From: Candidatus Saccharimonadota bacterium
GTDB taxonomy: Bacteria > Patescibacteriota > Saccharimonadia > Saccharimonadales > Saccharimonadaceae
Direction: 5' to 3'
NCBI GenBank assembly: GCA_017531585.1
Contig: JAFXKT010000001.1
Span: forward strand, 124,001-188,000
DNA: 64,000 nucleotides
Of the stretch, positions 41,216 to 49,311 are shown in pieces (position 1 is the first letter of the stretch; the number at the start of each line of letters is the position of its first letter). Below the pieces are notes generated by a model. It saw only the letters and a list, made by a program, of their open reading frames with translations. It was not told the DNA's origin and made no database searches. The position numbers and the translations under genes are program-made.

Positions 41216-41611
41216 ATGAAGAATAAGCGTGGCTTTACTGTTTTAGAAATTATTATTTGTATTGTAATTGCTGGCATTTTTGTAGTGCTATTTTTCCTAC
41301 AAAAGCAAGACGCCGCCAAGATGGACCGCGATAAACAGCGTAAAATCGCCATCAATGCAATCTATTACGCTCTCGAAGAAGGCTTTTACAAAGATAACGG
41401 CTATTATCCAGAATCTATCACGGCCGCCGAAGAACTTCCTTGGATTGACCCAAACCTCTTCACCGACCCGAACGGCATTAACCTCTGGGTAGAAGGTGGC
41501 GATTATAGCTACGAAGCCGAGAACTGCGACGAAGATAATCACTGCAAGAAATACAAGCTTCGCGCCGTAATGGAAAAAGAAGAAGATTACGTCAAAACCA
41601 ATCGCAACTAA
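41216..41611 (+). CDS. Type IV pseudopilin (GspG/PilA-like, short)
   Basis: The 131-residue protein begins MKNKRGFTVLEIIICIVIAG, a clear prepilin signal with Gly-Phe cleavage point and Glu at +5, and has a helix to about residue 28. It then has a short helical part and a small outer domain with DPNGINLWVEGGDY, which resembles the calcium-loop end of GspG-type pseudopilins, and one Cys pair (CDEDNHC). It stands alone, far from the four-prepilin cluster at 12062-16115, but 3.3 kb from the PilB-type ATPase. A TAAAAT box lies 9 bases before the ATG. Confidence 0.85.
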   Translation: MKNKRGFTVLEIIICIVIAGIFVVLFFLQKQDAAKMDRDKQRKIAINAIYYALEEGFYKDNGYYPESITAAEELPWIDPNLFTDPNGINLWVEGGDYSYEAENCDEDNHCKKYKLRAVMEKEEDYVKTNRN

Positions 41612-41620
41612 TTAGAGATA

Positions 41621-41655
41621 AAAAATAAGCCAGGAATGAAACCTGACTTATTTTT
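41621..41655 (+). terminator. Bidirectional terminator between pseudopilin and rimK
   Basis: AAAAATAAG-CAGG/CCTG-CTTATTTTT with one mismatch and a 7-base loop, lying between convergent genes. Confidence 0.87.
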
Positions 41656-41664
41656 ATTGTTTTG

Positions 41665-42576
41665 TTAAGCACCAACTTTGTCGCGGCGGATAGTATGCTT
41701 TGCATTACGCTCGACATACTCGATAATCTTGCCGGCAACGTTGCGGCCAGTAACTTTCTCGATACCAAATCCAGGGGAAGCATTAACCTCGAGTACGAGT
41801 GGACCGCGTGCGGAGCGCATAATATCTACACCAGCAACGCTTAGACCCATAGCCTTGGCAGCCTTTACGGCTACCTTTTCCTCTTCTGGAGTTAGCTTGA
41901 TTGGAGTACCAGTACCACCTTTATGAAGGTTGGAGCGGAAGTCGTCATCAAGACTCTGGCGCTTCATACTAGCAACAACTTTCTGACCAACGACGAAGGC
42001 GCGAATATCTGTACCTGCGGATTCCTTTACGAATTCCTGCAAGAGAATGTTAACACCATCATCATTTGTAAGATAGAAAGCCTGAAGAACGGATTTAGCA
42101 GCTTTCTTGGTTTCTGCTAGAACAACACCGTTACCGTGGGTGCCGCTTGCAAGCTTGATGATAACTGGCATTTCGCCTAGCTGATCAAGAAGCTCATCGA
42201 TATCTGCAGTGTTACGAGATACGACAGTCTTTGGAATATCGATATTAGCCTTAGCTAGAAGCTGCATAGAACGAAGCTTGTTTCTAGCACGAGTAATAGC
42301 GATAGACCTAGAAAGCACATAATCACCCTGCATTTCTAGCTGACGTACGATTGTCGTACCATATTTTGTCATGTAACTAGCAATACGAGGAATAACTGCA
42401 TCGTATTTATCTAGCGGTTTACCCTTATAGAAAACGGCATTTTGGCCCTTAGCGATAGATACATAACAGTTCTTGTACTTTACGATATCTACTTCGTGGC
42501 CACGAGCCTTGGCCTCTTCTACTAATCGCTGAGTAGAATAGTTCTTGTCTCCGTTGGATAGAATAGCGATTTTCAT
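41665..42576 (-). CDS. rimK: RimK-family ATP-grasp ligase
   Basis: RimK-type enzymes add glutamate residues to the C-terminus of ribosomal protein S6 or to other acceptors. The 303-residue product has the ATP-grasp order: the N-terminal Rossmann-like part with VIPRIASYMTKYG, the central block KLASGTHGNGVVLAET, LLQEFVKES, and the metal-binding VLEVNASPGFGIEKV. It begins 1 base after the stop of the RimB-like protease gene and shares its promoter. The two-gene order RimB-RimK is a known pairing in other bacteria. Confidence 0.9.
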   Translation of the reverse strand: MKIAILSNGDKNYSTQRLVEEAKARGHEVDIVKYKNCYVSIAKGQNAVFYKGKPLDKYDAVIPRIASYMTKYGTTIVRQLEMQGDYVLSRSIAITRARNKLRSMQLLAKANIDIPKTVVSRNTADIDELLDQLGEMPVIIKLASGTHGNGVVLAETKKAAKSVLQAFYLTNDDGVNILLQEFVKESAGTDIRAFVVGQKVVASMKRQSLDDDFRSNLHKGGTGTPIKLTPEEEKVAVKAAKAMGLSVAGVDIMRSARGPLVLEVNASPGFGIEKVTGRNVAGKIIEYVERNAKHTIRRDKVGA

Positions 42577-42577
42577 T

Positions 42578-43081
42578 TTACTCGTCCTCTTTTAGATAAT
42601 ATTCTTTATAAAATTTGTATGGATTTTCTTTTAATTTCTTGCGTAAGTTTCTGGTTCTTTCGTGTCTGGATACAATGAGTCCTTCATCTTTGCTAACATC
42701 TACTAGAAACTTTTCAGATAGTGTGCGTCTTCCGATTAATATTGGGTATTTATGAGTCGAACGATCGCTTAGACCGAATCTTACCATCATTGTGACGCCC
42801 GCTATAGTAATCGAGAAACGCGGACAGAACTTTAGTTTAAGGTGTCCAGATGCGCTTTTTACCTCGGCCACAGAGAAATCTTTTGTGCGGATTTCTTCAC
42901 CGGTGTAAAAATCGGATTTTTTATCAAAAAGACAGAAGCAGAGTTCGTTATCTTTATTGACATGAATATTGCTTGCCCATATTGCAGAGCCGTCGGCGCC
43001 GGTGTCAATCTTCGCAGGAACACCTTTGGCGTAACCTTCGATATCTACCTTGGCTTCGCGACCTATGATTAGCTTTTTCAT
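42578..43081 (-). CDS. rimB: RimB-like (retropepsin-type) protease, partner of RimK
   Basis: The 167-residue product starts with MKKLIIGREAKVDIEG and has the aspartic protease signature KIDTGADGSAI (Asp-Thr-Gly), followed by IRTKDFSVAEV and PILIGRRTLSEKFLVDV. It belongs to the family often named putative ATP-dependent zinc protease (PF05618), now known as RimB, which processes the glutamate tails made by RimK. A longer frame starting at 43141 is rejected because it would include the promoter (-35 TTGACA at 43136-43141). It is co-transcribed with rimK. Confidence 0.9.
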   Translation of the reverse strand: MKKLIIGREAKVDIEGYAKGVPAKIDTGADGSAIWASNIHVNKDNELCFCLFDKKSDFYTGEEIRTKDFSVAEVKSASGHLKLKFCPRFSITIAGVTMMVRFGLSDRSTHKYPILIGRRTLSEKFLVDVSKDEGLIVSRHERTRNLRKKLKENPYKFYKEYYLKEDE

Positions 43082-43112
43082 AACAAATATACTTCTAAAA
43101 AAATACAGGCTT

Positions 43113-43141
43113 ATTATACCAAAAAAGTGCGAAAATGTCAA
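43113..43141 (-). promoter_or_regulatory. Consensus promoter of rimB-rimK
   Basis: TTGACA, a 17-base spacer and TATAAT on the minus strand: a perfect sigma70 consensus. The leader is about 25 bases. Confidence 0.9.
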
Positions 43142-43167
43142 TGGTTAAATCACCGAAATGACCAGAT

Positions 43168-43196
43168 TTAACAGGTGTAGGCTGCCATGATATAAT
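43168..43196 (+). promoter_or_regulatory. Promoter of 43203 gene, leaderless
   Basis: TTAACA, a 17-base spacer and TATAAT preceded by TGA (extended -10). The ATG follows 6 bases later. Confidence 0.8.
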
Positions 43197-43202
43197 AGCA
43201 GT

Positions 43203-43853
43203 ATGAAAGCCGACCTCGAGAAACTACGCCACGCTCGTAGTGCAAAAGATTTTCCAAATATCAAACTCAACGATGATGAGCATGTTGAGCTTTCGATGAG
43301 GCGCTCCATGCTTGGCATTATTGCCATTTGGCTTATTTCTGCCATCCTTATCGTTGCGATTACTACTATTCTTATTATTGTCTTTAGCGATCAAAACGTA
43401 AAAGATATGATGAACAAGCTTCAAGATAACGCCCGCAATTGCCTCTATATCATTATCGCGATTCTATATATCTTGGCTCTATTTATTCCATTTGTTCTTC
43501 ATATGATCTACAAGTCGAATACCATGCTGATTACAAACCAGCGCGCAATTCAGGTTGTTCGCACTTCTCTCTTTAATACATCTACAAATATTATTGAATT
43601 GCAGAAAATCGAGGATGTTTCTTTCCATAAAAACGGCCTTCTAGATACCCTTTTCAATATTGGTACACTAAGGATGTCTACAGTCGGCGACGAGACAACT
43701 TACACCTTTACAATGCTCGATACTCCGCATGATGAGGTCGAAAGGATTTCCGAGCTAGTCAAGGCTAGCCACCATCGCAAGGCCCGCGAAGAAGCGAAAG
43801 CCGCTGCAGAGGTCGCGAAAGAGATGGCTTCCGAAGAAGCAAAAGAAGCTTAA
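43203..43853 (+). CDS. Membrane protein with bacterial PH-like (YdbS/YdbT) domain
   Basis: This 216-residue protein has two membrane segments (about 41-64 and 81-103) and a bPH2-type domain (about 104-190) with LITNQRAIQVV, IIELQKIEDVSF and GTLRMSTVGDE. The end is an Ala/Glu/Lys helix. Bacterial PH-like proteins of this sort are membrane-associated and poorly understood; some influence envelope stress. The expression signal is very clear: an extended -10 promoter with the ATG 6 bases downstream, so a leaderless mRNA is expected. A terminator follows. Confidence 0.85.
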   Translation: MKADLEKLRHARSAKDFPNIKLNDDEHVELSMRRSMLGIIAIWLISAILIVAITTILIIVFSDQNVKDMMNKLQDNARNCLYIIIAILYILALFIPFVLHMIYKSNTMLITNQRAIQVVRTSLFNTSTNIIELQKIEDVSFHKNGLLDTLFNIGTLRMSTVGDETTYTFTMLDTPHDEVERISELVKASHHRKAREEAKAAAEVAKEMASEEAKEA

Positions 43854-43855
43854 AT

Positions 43856-43886
43856 AAATACCCCGCCAACAAGCGCGGGGTATTTT
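43856..43886 (+). terminator. Terminator of 43203 gene
   Basis: An 11-bp stem AAATACCCCGC/GCGGGGTATTT with a T tail. Its end overlaps the next -35 box. Confidence 0.9.
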
Positions 43887-43913
43887 GATGCAAATCAAAA
43901 ATTGTTTTATAAT
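43885..43913 (+). promoter_or_regulatory. Promoter of 43920 gene, leaderless
   Basis: TTGATG (43885-43890), a 17-base spacer and TATAAT (43908-43913), then 6 bases and ATG. Transcription would start at the A of the start codon. Confidence 0.8.
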
Positions 43914-43919
43914 ACGCTT

Positions 43920-44378
43920 ATGGCTTTAGCAATGATATTAGCCGCGTTGCTGCTTTGTTTTCTGATTTTTAGACACCATGTGGGCATCCCTTTTCTCGCC
44001 ATGATTGCCGGCGTTACGGTTTATGATGCCTTTGGCGCTTCTTTTGCTGAGGTAATTCACACCTGGATTCCAGCTATCGATACCTGGATTGCGCAACAGG
44101 TGCTTTATGGATTATTTGTCGCAATTATTCCGATTGTTCTCTATTTCCGCGTCGGCAGGAGTGGACTATTTGGGATTCTTCGCATTGTAGAGTCAGCAAT
44201 TTTTGCCCTAATGCTCACGATTTTGTTATCTGGCCTCGCCGCAACAATCTTTAGCTACGATTCTATGACCGTCAAGCTAGCCGATTGGATTAATGGCGTT
44301 AAGGGAGTTTTGATGGTTGGTGGCGTTATATTTGCGTACGTAGATGTTTTCTTTTATCGTTCAGGTCCGTCTTTCTAA
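43920..44378 (+). CDS. Small polytopic membrane protein
   Basis: The product (152 residues from the ATG at 43920; a TTG six codons earlier would lie within the promoter) has about five hydrophobic segments with short loops, such as MALAMILAALLLCFLIF and LYGLFVAIIPIVLYF. There are no conserved catalytic motifs and I do not recognise a family. The last 53 bases overlap the end of the convergent SpoU-type methyltransferase gene. The leaderless promoter arrangement is very clear. No neighbour suggests a function. Confidence 0.7.
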   Translation: MALAMILAALLLCFLIFRHHVGIPFLAMIAGVTVYDAFGASFAEVIHTWIPAIDTWIAQQVLYGLFVAIIPIVLYFRVGRSGLFGILRIVESAIFALMLTILLSGLAATIFSYDSMTVKLADWINGVKGVLMVGGVIFAYVDVFFYRSGPSF

Positions 44379-44850
44379 GCTCCCAGAGAGCAATTCCAGT
44401 CGCAACTGACACGTTGAACGATTCTTTTGAGCCACACATCGGAATCTCGAGCAGATTATCACACTGGTCGAGAATCTCTTTTGGAATACCGTGGACTTCT
44501 TCGCCTAAGATCAGAGCGATATCTTTATCAAAATCCTGAGGCTCGGCAAGATTTAGAGATTTCTCACCCTGCTCCAAAGCACAGACACTATAGCCTGCTT
44601 TTTTGAGGCTTTCGATTTCTTCAAAAATATCTGCACAGCGATGGAATTTTATCGTTTCTTCGGCACCAAGAGCGGTTTTATGAATCTGCTTTCGTAGCTT
44701 TTCCTGTTCATGTGGCAATCCCTTGTCTATAAAAGGCGTATAGCCAGCAAAAACCGCTTCGCCAACACCCAAACAGTCGCAGGTGCGAAGAATTGCGCCA
44801 ACATTGTAGGTTGAGCGGATATTATAGAGAATAATGATAAGCTTTTTCAT
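44326..44850 (-). CDS. SpoU/TrmH-family RNA methyltransferase
   Basis: This 174-residue SPOUT enzyme probably methylates a ribose 2'-OH in tRNA or rRNA. The three motifs are present: NVGAILRTCDCLGV, LILGEEVHGIP, and PMCGSKESFNVSVATGIALWEL, which together form the SAM-binding trefoil knot. The size suggests a TrmH/TrmL-like core without added RNA-binding domain, but the substrate cannot be named. The 3' end overlaps the membrane protein gene on the other strand by 53 bases. It diverges from pilB with only 14 bases between the two start codons. Confidence 0.9.
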   Translation of the reverse strand: MKKLIIILYNIRSTYNVGAILRTCDCLGVGEAVFAGYTPFIDKGLPHEQEKLRKQIHKTALGAEETIKFHRCADIFEEIESLKKAGYSVCALEQGEKSLNLAEPQDFDKDIALILGEEVHGIPKEILDQCDNLLEIPMCGSKESFNVSVATGIALWELRKTDLNDKRKHLRTQI

Positions 44851-44852
44851 GC

Positions 44853-44858
44853 TACAAT
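44853..44858 (+). promoter_or_regulatory. -10 of pilB, leaderless geometry
   Basis: TGCTACAAT (44850-44858): an extended -10 with 6 bases to the ATG. No clear -35 box. Confidence 0.6.
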
Positions 44859-44864
44859 TAGATT

Positions 44865-46475
44865 ATGGACGAAGGTGAGATACAGCGCAAGCGCAGGCAG
44901 AATGAAGAAGAAAATACTGAACGAAGATCGAGGATTCTTGGTCTTCCATATCTAGATACTCGTGATTTCGAAGAGACGACCCCATTAGTTCCTAACTTGC
45001 TCTCTAAAGAAGAGATGCATCAGGATCATATGGTTCCTTTGCGCGCAGGCGAGAACGGTAGCCCTTACCAGTTTTTGGTTACCAGCCAGACACCACGCAG
45101 CGCCATTAATCGTTTAGGCGACAGCTACAACGAGCAAGGCCAGCGCATCGAGTTCTATCTTATCTCTGAGTCTGCTTTTCGCGTCTTGATGCTTCGCTAT
45201 GACCCACCAGTACAGGTCACTTATGACGATATCGAAATCGCAAAAGAAGGCGACAGCGAAACAATCCAGCAGGTTTCCGAGCTTTTAAATACTGTCGCCA
45301 CAGATAAGGTTTTTGATTATCTTCTCGATCAGGCAGATAGGCTTGGCGCCAGCGATATCCACATCGAGAATATGCGCAAAGAGATTCGCATTCGTATGCG
45401 CGTCGACGGTATTTTGCACCCAGTCGCAGAGATTTCTCGCGATCGTTACCGCATTTTCATGGGCGAGCTTAGTAGTCGCGCCAATATCTCTACCGCAAGC
45501 AACAAGCCACAATCTGGCCACATGCAGAAAGATATTACAAGAAATGGCGCAACTCACCTTCTAAACCTTCGTGTCGAGATGGTTCCTACTATGTATGGCC
45601 AGGACGCCGTTCTCCGTCTTTTCAACTTCGACGAAAGCCTTTTGAATCTTGACCTTCTTGGTATCACCAAAGAAGAGCGTGCCGCTATTTCCGAGGTCGT
45701 TTCCCACCCACGCGGTTTGCTCTTGATGGTTGGTCCTACCGGTTCTGGTAAGTCTACAACGCTTTATTCTATCCTTAACGCGCTCAACACTACCGACCGC
45801 AAGATTATTACCCTTGAGGATCCGATCGAGTATGGCATTGGTGGTATTTCTCAGATTCCGATTGTTACAAATGACGGCGGCTCGTTTGCTGAAGGCCTTC
45901 GCTCCGTTCTCCGTCTCGACCCTGACGTAGTTATGGTTGGCGAGATTCGCGATGCCGACACTGCAAAGACCGCAATTCAGGCCTCTATCACTGGTCACTT
46001 AGTGCTTTCATCTTTCCACGCCAACTCTACTAGCGCAGCCTTTGCCCGCATGATTGATTTGATTGGCGTAAACCCTATCTTCTCGACTTCGGTTCGCCTC
46101 TTGATTGCACAGCGCCTCGTAAGGAAGCTCGATAGTCACAAGCAGGCTTACAAGCCAGACCAGACCACGATTAACTACATCAAAAGAGTTCTTGATGGCG
46201 TTCAGACTGATTACAATCTTGACGACATCACGCTCTACAAAGCTGTTCCAAATCAGGAACATCCATTTGGCTTCAATGGACGCACAGCTATCATGGAACA
46301 GATGGTTGTTTCTGAGCCAATTCAGGCCTTCCTACGTGGCGAAAAGGAGACATTCGACACTAAGGCCATCGAGAAAACCGCTCGCGCAAACGGCATGCTA
46401 ACCCTCGAACAAAAGGGCGTTTTGGCCGCGCTTCGTGGCGACACAACTATCGAAGAGGTCGGAAGAGTTATCTAA
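44865..46475 (+). CDS. pilB: Type IV pilus assembly ATPase (PilB/GspE family)
   Basis: PilB powers pilin polymerisation at the inner membrane. The 536-residue product has the N2-like domain start LGASDIHIENMRKEIRIRMR, Walker A GPTGSGKSTTLYS, the Asp box LEDPIEYGI, Walker B LDPDVVMVGEIRD and the His box TGHLVLSSFHANS. The full-length MshEN N-domain of longer PilB proteins is absent, with only about 130 residues before the catalytic part. The tetracysteine zinc site is also missing. A retraction role (PilT) is less likely because of the ASDIHIE pattern. No pilC, pilD or pilM homologue is adjacent. Confidence 0.92.
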   Translation: MDEGEIQRKRRQNEEENTERRSRILGLPYLDTRDFEETTPLVPNLLSKEEMHQDHMVPLRAGENGSPYQFLVTSQTPRSAINRLGDSYNEQGQRIEFYLISESAFRVLMLRYDPPVQVTYDDIEIAKEGDSETIQQVSELLNTVATDKVFDYLLDQADRLGASDIHIENMRKEIRIRMRVDGILHPVAEISRDRYRIFMGELSSRANISTASNKPQSGHMQKDITRNGATHLLNLRVEMVPTMYGQDAVLRLFNFDESLLNLDLLGITKEERAAISEVVSHPRGLLLMVGPTGSGKSTTLYSILNALNTTDRKIITLEDPIEYGIGGISQIPIVTNDGGSFAEGLRSVLRLDPDVVMVGEIRDADTAKTAIQASITGHLVLSSFHANSTSAAFARMIDLIGVNPIFSTSVRLLIAQRLVRKLDSHKQAYKPDQTTINYIKRVLDGVQTDYNLDDITLYKAVPNQEHPFGFNGRTAIMEQMVVSEPIQAFLRGEKETFDTKAIEKTARANGMLTLEQKGVLAALRGDTTIEEVGRVI

Positions 46476-46521
46476 ACGGCGCTTATCTTATTTACCCCTT
46501 TTCAATCCCACAAAAATATGC

Positions 46522-46527
46522 TAAAAT
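46522..46527 (+). promoter_or_regulatory. Promoter -10 of rplS operon
   Basis: TATGCTAAAAT, an extended -10, with a weak -35 TTTTCA (46499-46504) 17 bases upstream. The leader is about 26 bases with SD AAAGG. Confidence 0.65.
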
Positions 46528-46559
46528 AAGACAAGTTTTAATTATTAAAAGGTAAGAAT

Positions 46560-46988
46560 ATGTCGTTTGAACTACTAAAAATGGTGGGAGATGCCCAAAA
46601 GAAGAACGCCGTTGTTGATGTGCGTTCTGGCGACACAGTGCGTGTGTCACAGAAAATTAAGGAAGGTGACAAGTTCCGTATTCAGGTTTTTGAAGGTACT
46701 GTTATCCGTGTAGATCGCAAAGCTTCTCATACTGAGCGCTTTGTTGTTCGCAAAGTTACTAGTGGTGTTGGCGTTGAGAAATCTTTCTTGATCCACAGCC
46801 CACTCGTAGAAAAAATTGAAATCGTTCGCCGTGGTAAGGTTCGCCGCAACAACTTGCGCTACCTACGTGAACGCTCTGGTAAGTCCGCTCGCTTGATCGG
46901 TAAAGATTTTGACCGCAAAGCAGTTAACGCTCTACCAGTAGAAGAAGCTGCTGAAGAAAAAGCTGAAGAAGCAAAGGCAGAAGCCTAA
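46560..46988 (+). CDS. rplS: Ribosomal protein L19
   Basis: bL19 sits at the subunit interface of the 50S particle. Residues 1 to about 118 match the family: DVRSGDTVRVSQKIKEG, RIQVFEGTVIRV, FVVRKVTSGVGVEKSF and LRYLRERSGKSARL. About 25 extra residues form an Ala/Glu-rich acidic tail (VEEAAEEKAEEAKAEA), the opposite in charge to the basic tail of S20 at 10328. The SD AAAGG lies before the ATG. The RNase HII gene follows without a gap: its TTG start immediately follows the TAA stop. Confidence 0.97.
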   Translation: MSFELLKMVGDAQKKNAVVDVRSGDTVRVSQKIKEGDKFRIQVFEGTVIRVDRKASHTERFVVRKVTSGVGVEKSFLIHSPLVEKIEIVRRGKVRRNNLRYLRERSGKSARLIGKDFDRKAVNALPVEEAAEEKAEEAKAEA

Positions 46989-47927
46989 TTGACTATTCTT
47001 GGAATAGATGAAGTTGGAAGAGGTCCTTGGGCAGGGCCTCTTGTTGTTGGCGCGTGCTTTTTGCCAACTCCAATCGAAGGTTTAACCGACAGTAAAAAAC
47101 TAAGCGTCAAGAAACGCGAGGAGCTCGCAGAAGAAATACGTGAGAAGGCTATTTTTGGGCTTGGCTGGGTCTCGGCCGAGGAACTGGATAGTCTTGGTCT
47201 TACTGAAGCTTTATGCAAGGCCGCCAGAGACGCCGTCAGCCAGATTAATGCCGAGTTTGACGAGGTTATTATTGACGGCACGATAAACTTTTTGCGCGGT
47301 ACAGAGCATGAGAATATTTGCCAGATAAAGCCAAAGGCAGATTTGCTCGTGCCTGAGGTTTCCGCGGCTTCTATTATCGCTAAGGTTTCCCGAGACCACT
47401 ACATGTATGAGCTGGCTGAAAAATATCCTAACTATGGCTTCGAAAAACACGTAGGCTATGGCACTGCCGCTCATAAAAAGGCAATTGAGGATTTTGGTCT
47501 TTGCCCAGAGCATCGCAGAAGTTTTAGACCAATCGCGCAGTTCGCTAAGCTAGAAAAAGATCCAAAAGTCCAGAAGAAACACAAAGAAAAAGCTGCCGAG
47601 GCTGGCAAGCATGCCGAAGATATCGTGGCCGAAGCTTTGCGTAGGCGTGGCCATAATATTATTGCGCGTAACTGGCGCACGAAGTTCTGCGAGATTGATA
47701 TCGTTAGCTCTTACAACAATACTGTTTATTTTACAGAGGTGAAGTATTGCAGAAATACAGCAAAATCTAGCGGTTTGGACCGCATAGATGATAAAAAGCT
47801 TGAACAGATGCGTTTTTCGGCCGAAGCCTACGTTGCTTCGAGCACGCTTAAATGCCAGGTAAAACTGGCTGCCGCCGAAGTCTCTGGCGATAACTTTAGG
47901 ATTACAAAGTTTGTAATACTAGACTAA
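46989..47927 (+). CDS. rnhB: Fusion of ribonuclease HII and YraN/UPF0102 nuclease-like domain
   Basis: Residues 1 to about 190 are RNase HII, which removes single ribonucleotides and RNA primers from DNA: the acidic pair is in GIDEVGRGPWAGPL, the third Asp in IIDGTINF and the last in KADLLVPEVSAASIIAKV. Residues about 205-312 are a YraN (UPF0102) domain of the restriction-endonuclease-like fold: KHAEDIVAEALRRRGHNI, NWRTKFCEIDIV and FTEVKYC. The two are separate, often adjacent, genes (rplS-rnhB-yraN) in many bacteria, so this is a gene fusion. The start codon is TTG, right behind the L19 stop. The gene converges on the HNH nuclease with a 4-base overlap. Confidence 0.95.
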   Translation: MTILGIDEVGRGPWAGPLVVGACFLPTPIEGLTDSKKLSVKKREELAEEIREKAIFGLGWVSAEELDSLGLTEALCKAARDAVSQINAEFDEVIIDGTINFLRGTEHENICQIKPKADLLVPEVSAASIIAKVSRDHYMYELAEKYPNYGFEKHVGYGTAAHKKAIEDFGLCPEHRRSFRPIAQFAKLEKDPKVQKKHKEKAAEAGKHAEDIVAEALRRRGHNIIARNWRTKFCEIDIVSSYNNTVYFTEVKYCRNTAKSSGLDRIDDKKLEQMRFSAEAYVASSTLKCQVKLAAAEVSGDNFRITKFVILD

Positions 47928-48682
47928 TCTTCTAGACCAACCGTCGGCTCGGTCGGACAATTAACGAGCACAGCCTGCATGGCGTGTTTTTCTTCTGGGG
48001 TTACCCAAAGTTGGTACTTGTATTTTACAGATATCTGACGCGCGACATATTCGCATCGGAAGCTTTCGTTTGATGGAAGCCACGTAGCTGCATCGCCGTC
48101 AGATTTTTCTTGGTTCGCTGGGCCATCTACGGCAAGAAGATTTAATGGATCCTGGCTAATTTCATAGCGAGTTTCCTCATCCATTAAATATGCGCCTGTC
48201 GACCAGGCATTGCTTAGAGCAACAACATGGTCAATCTGAACTTCGCTAGACGTTTCCTGACCACGCGTAAATTCGATTGTTTTGCCGGTATACGGATCCT
48301 CAAGTGTTCCAGATTGAACCTTGCAGCCCTTTGAGACAACATTCTTTAGGTCCCGAGCTAAAACTACCTCGCGCGTATTACAGCCAGAGGCAGTCATACC
48401 CCAGTTATCGTAAAAGAGTTTACGATAGTATTTCTCGGTCGTGTTCTTTTCTTTTACGGCCAAATCCTCTAGAACATCGCGCGCCAAAAAGGAATCGGCG
48501 GTCGTCTGAAACTCTTTCATTTCCGGCAAATCTACTTGAGAGGCGCCAAAAAAGTTGTAGTTTTCGCCTGGGATAAAATTCTTGTACATATCTGGATTCA
48601 TAACCAGATACGCCACAAAGGCAGCCAAGCCGCCTACGACCGCCAAAACTCGCCTAAGTCTCCTCTTGGCCTTGCTTGCCAT
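47924..48682 (-). CDS. Secreted or membrane-anchored HNH nuclease (DUF1524-like)
   Basis: The 252-residue product has a basic start and one hydrophobic segment (about 13-27), which acts as signal or anchor, and an outer domain. Residues about 140-250 match the secreted HNH/DUF1524 family common in Actinobacteria: QIDHVVALSNAWSTGA with the catalytic His, LNLLAVDGPANQEKSD, ATWLPSNESF and KYKYQLWVTPEE. Such enzymes digest DNA outside the cell. With ComEC and pilus genes in the same window it may feed nucleotide scavenging or DNA uptake. It is 3 bases from the rubrerythrin gene upstream and probably shares its transcript. Confidence 0.85.
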   Translation of the reverse strand: MASKAKRRLRRVLAVVGGLAAFVAYLVMNPDMYKNFIPGENYNFFGASQVDLPEMKEFQTTADSFLARDVLEDLAVKEKNTTEKYYRKLFYDNWGMTASGCNTREVVLARDLKNVVSKGCKVQSGTLEDPYTGKTIEFTRGQETSSEVQIDHVVALSNAWSTGAYLMDEETRYEISQDPLNLLAVDGPANQEKSDGDAATWLPSNESFRCEYVARQISVKYKYQLWVTPEEKHAMQAVLVNCPTEPTVGLED

Positions 48683-48685
48683 GGA

Positions 48686-49225
48686 CTAGTAATTCTCAGC
48701 GCTAATTTCGAAGTAAGCCTGAGGATGCTTGCAGACTGGGCATTCTTTTGGAGCTTCTTTGCCAATATGGATATATCCGCAGTTGCGGCACTTCCAGACT
48801 GCAACACCATCACTTTTGAAGACGATGCCCTTCTCTATCTTTTCTAGGACACGACGATAGCGCTCTTCGTGATTGGCCTCGATCTTGCCAACCTTTTCGA
48901 AGAGTTCTGCAATCTCGTCAAAACCTTCTTCGCGAGCTTCAGCTGCGAACTTTACATACATCTCGGTTTCTTCGTAGTTCTCGCTCTCAATAGCCTCGTT
49001 AAGGTTAGAGATTGTATCCTTTACCTCGCCACCTTTGAGCAATTTGTACCAGATTTTGGCATGCTCTTTTTCGTTGTCGCTAGTTTCTTCGAAGATAGCA
49101 GCTAGCTGTTCGTAACCATCTTTCTTGGCCTTGCTTGCAAAGTAGCCGTATTTTACACGCGCCTGGCATTCGCCAGCAAAAGCAGCATTCAAGTTAGCCT
49201 CGGTCTTAGTTCCACTTAAATTCAT
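48686..49225 (-). CDS. Rubrerythrin
   Basis: Rubrerythrin reduces hydrogen peroxide in oxygen-sensitive cells, using a di-iron centre and a rubredoxin-like iron site. The 179-residue product has the four-helix ferritin-like part with ECQARVKYGYFA, ETSDNEKEHAKIWY and ANHEERYRR, and the C-terminal CRNCGYIHIG...CPVC centre. The length is normal. A strong SD (GGAGGTGAT) is close to the ATG. It seems to head a two-gene transcript with the secreted nuclease. Confidence 0.96.
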   Translation of the reverse strand: MNLSGTKTEANLNAAFAGECQARVKYGYFASKAKKDGYEQLAAIFEETSDNEKEHAKIWYKLLKGGEVKDTISNLNEAIESENYEETEMYVKFAAEAREEGFDEIAELFEKVGKIEANHEERYRRVLEKIEKGIVFKSDGVAVWKCRNCGYIHIGKEAPKECPVCKHPQAYFEISAENY

Positions 49226-49299
49226 ATCACCTCCATGTTTATTCCTCTATTTTATCATGCTATTAGTTTAAGACTTCCAGCATAAGCGTTATACTCTGT

Positions 49300-49305
49300 T
49301 ATACT
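49300..49305 (+). promoter_or_regulatory. -10 of ruvB, leaderless geometry
   Basis: TATACT followed by 6 bases and ATG. A second TATACT lies 10 bases upstream (49290-49295). Confidence 0.6.
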
Positions 49306-49311
49306 AGTGAT

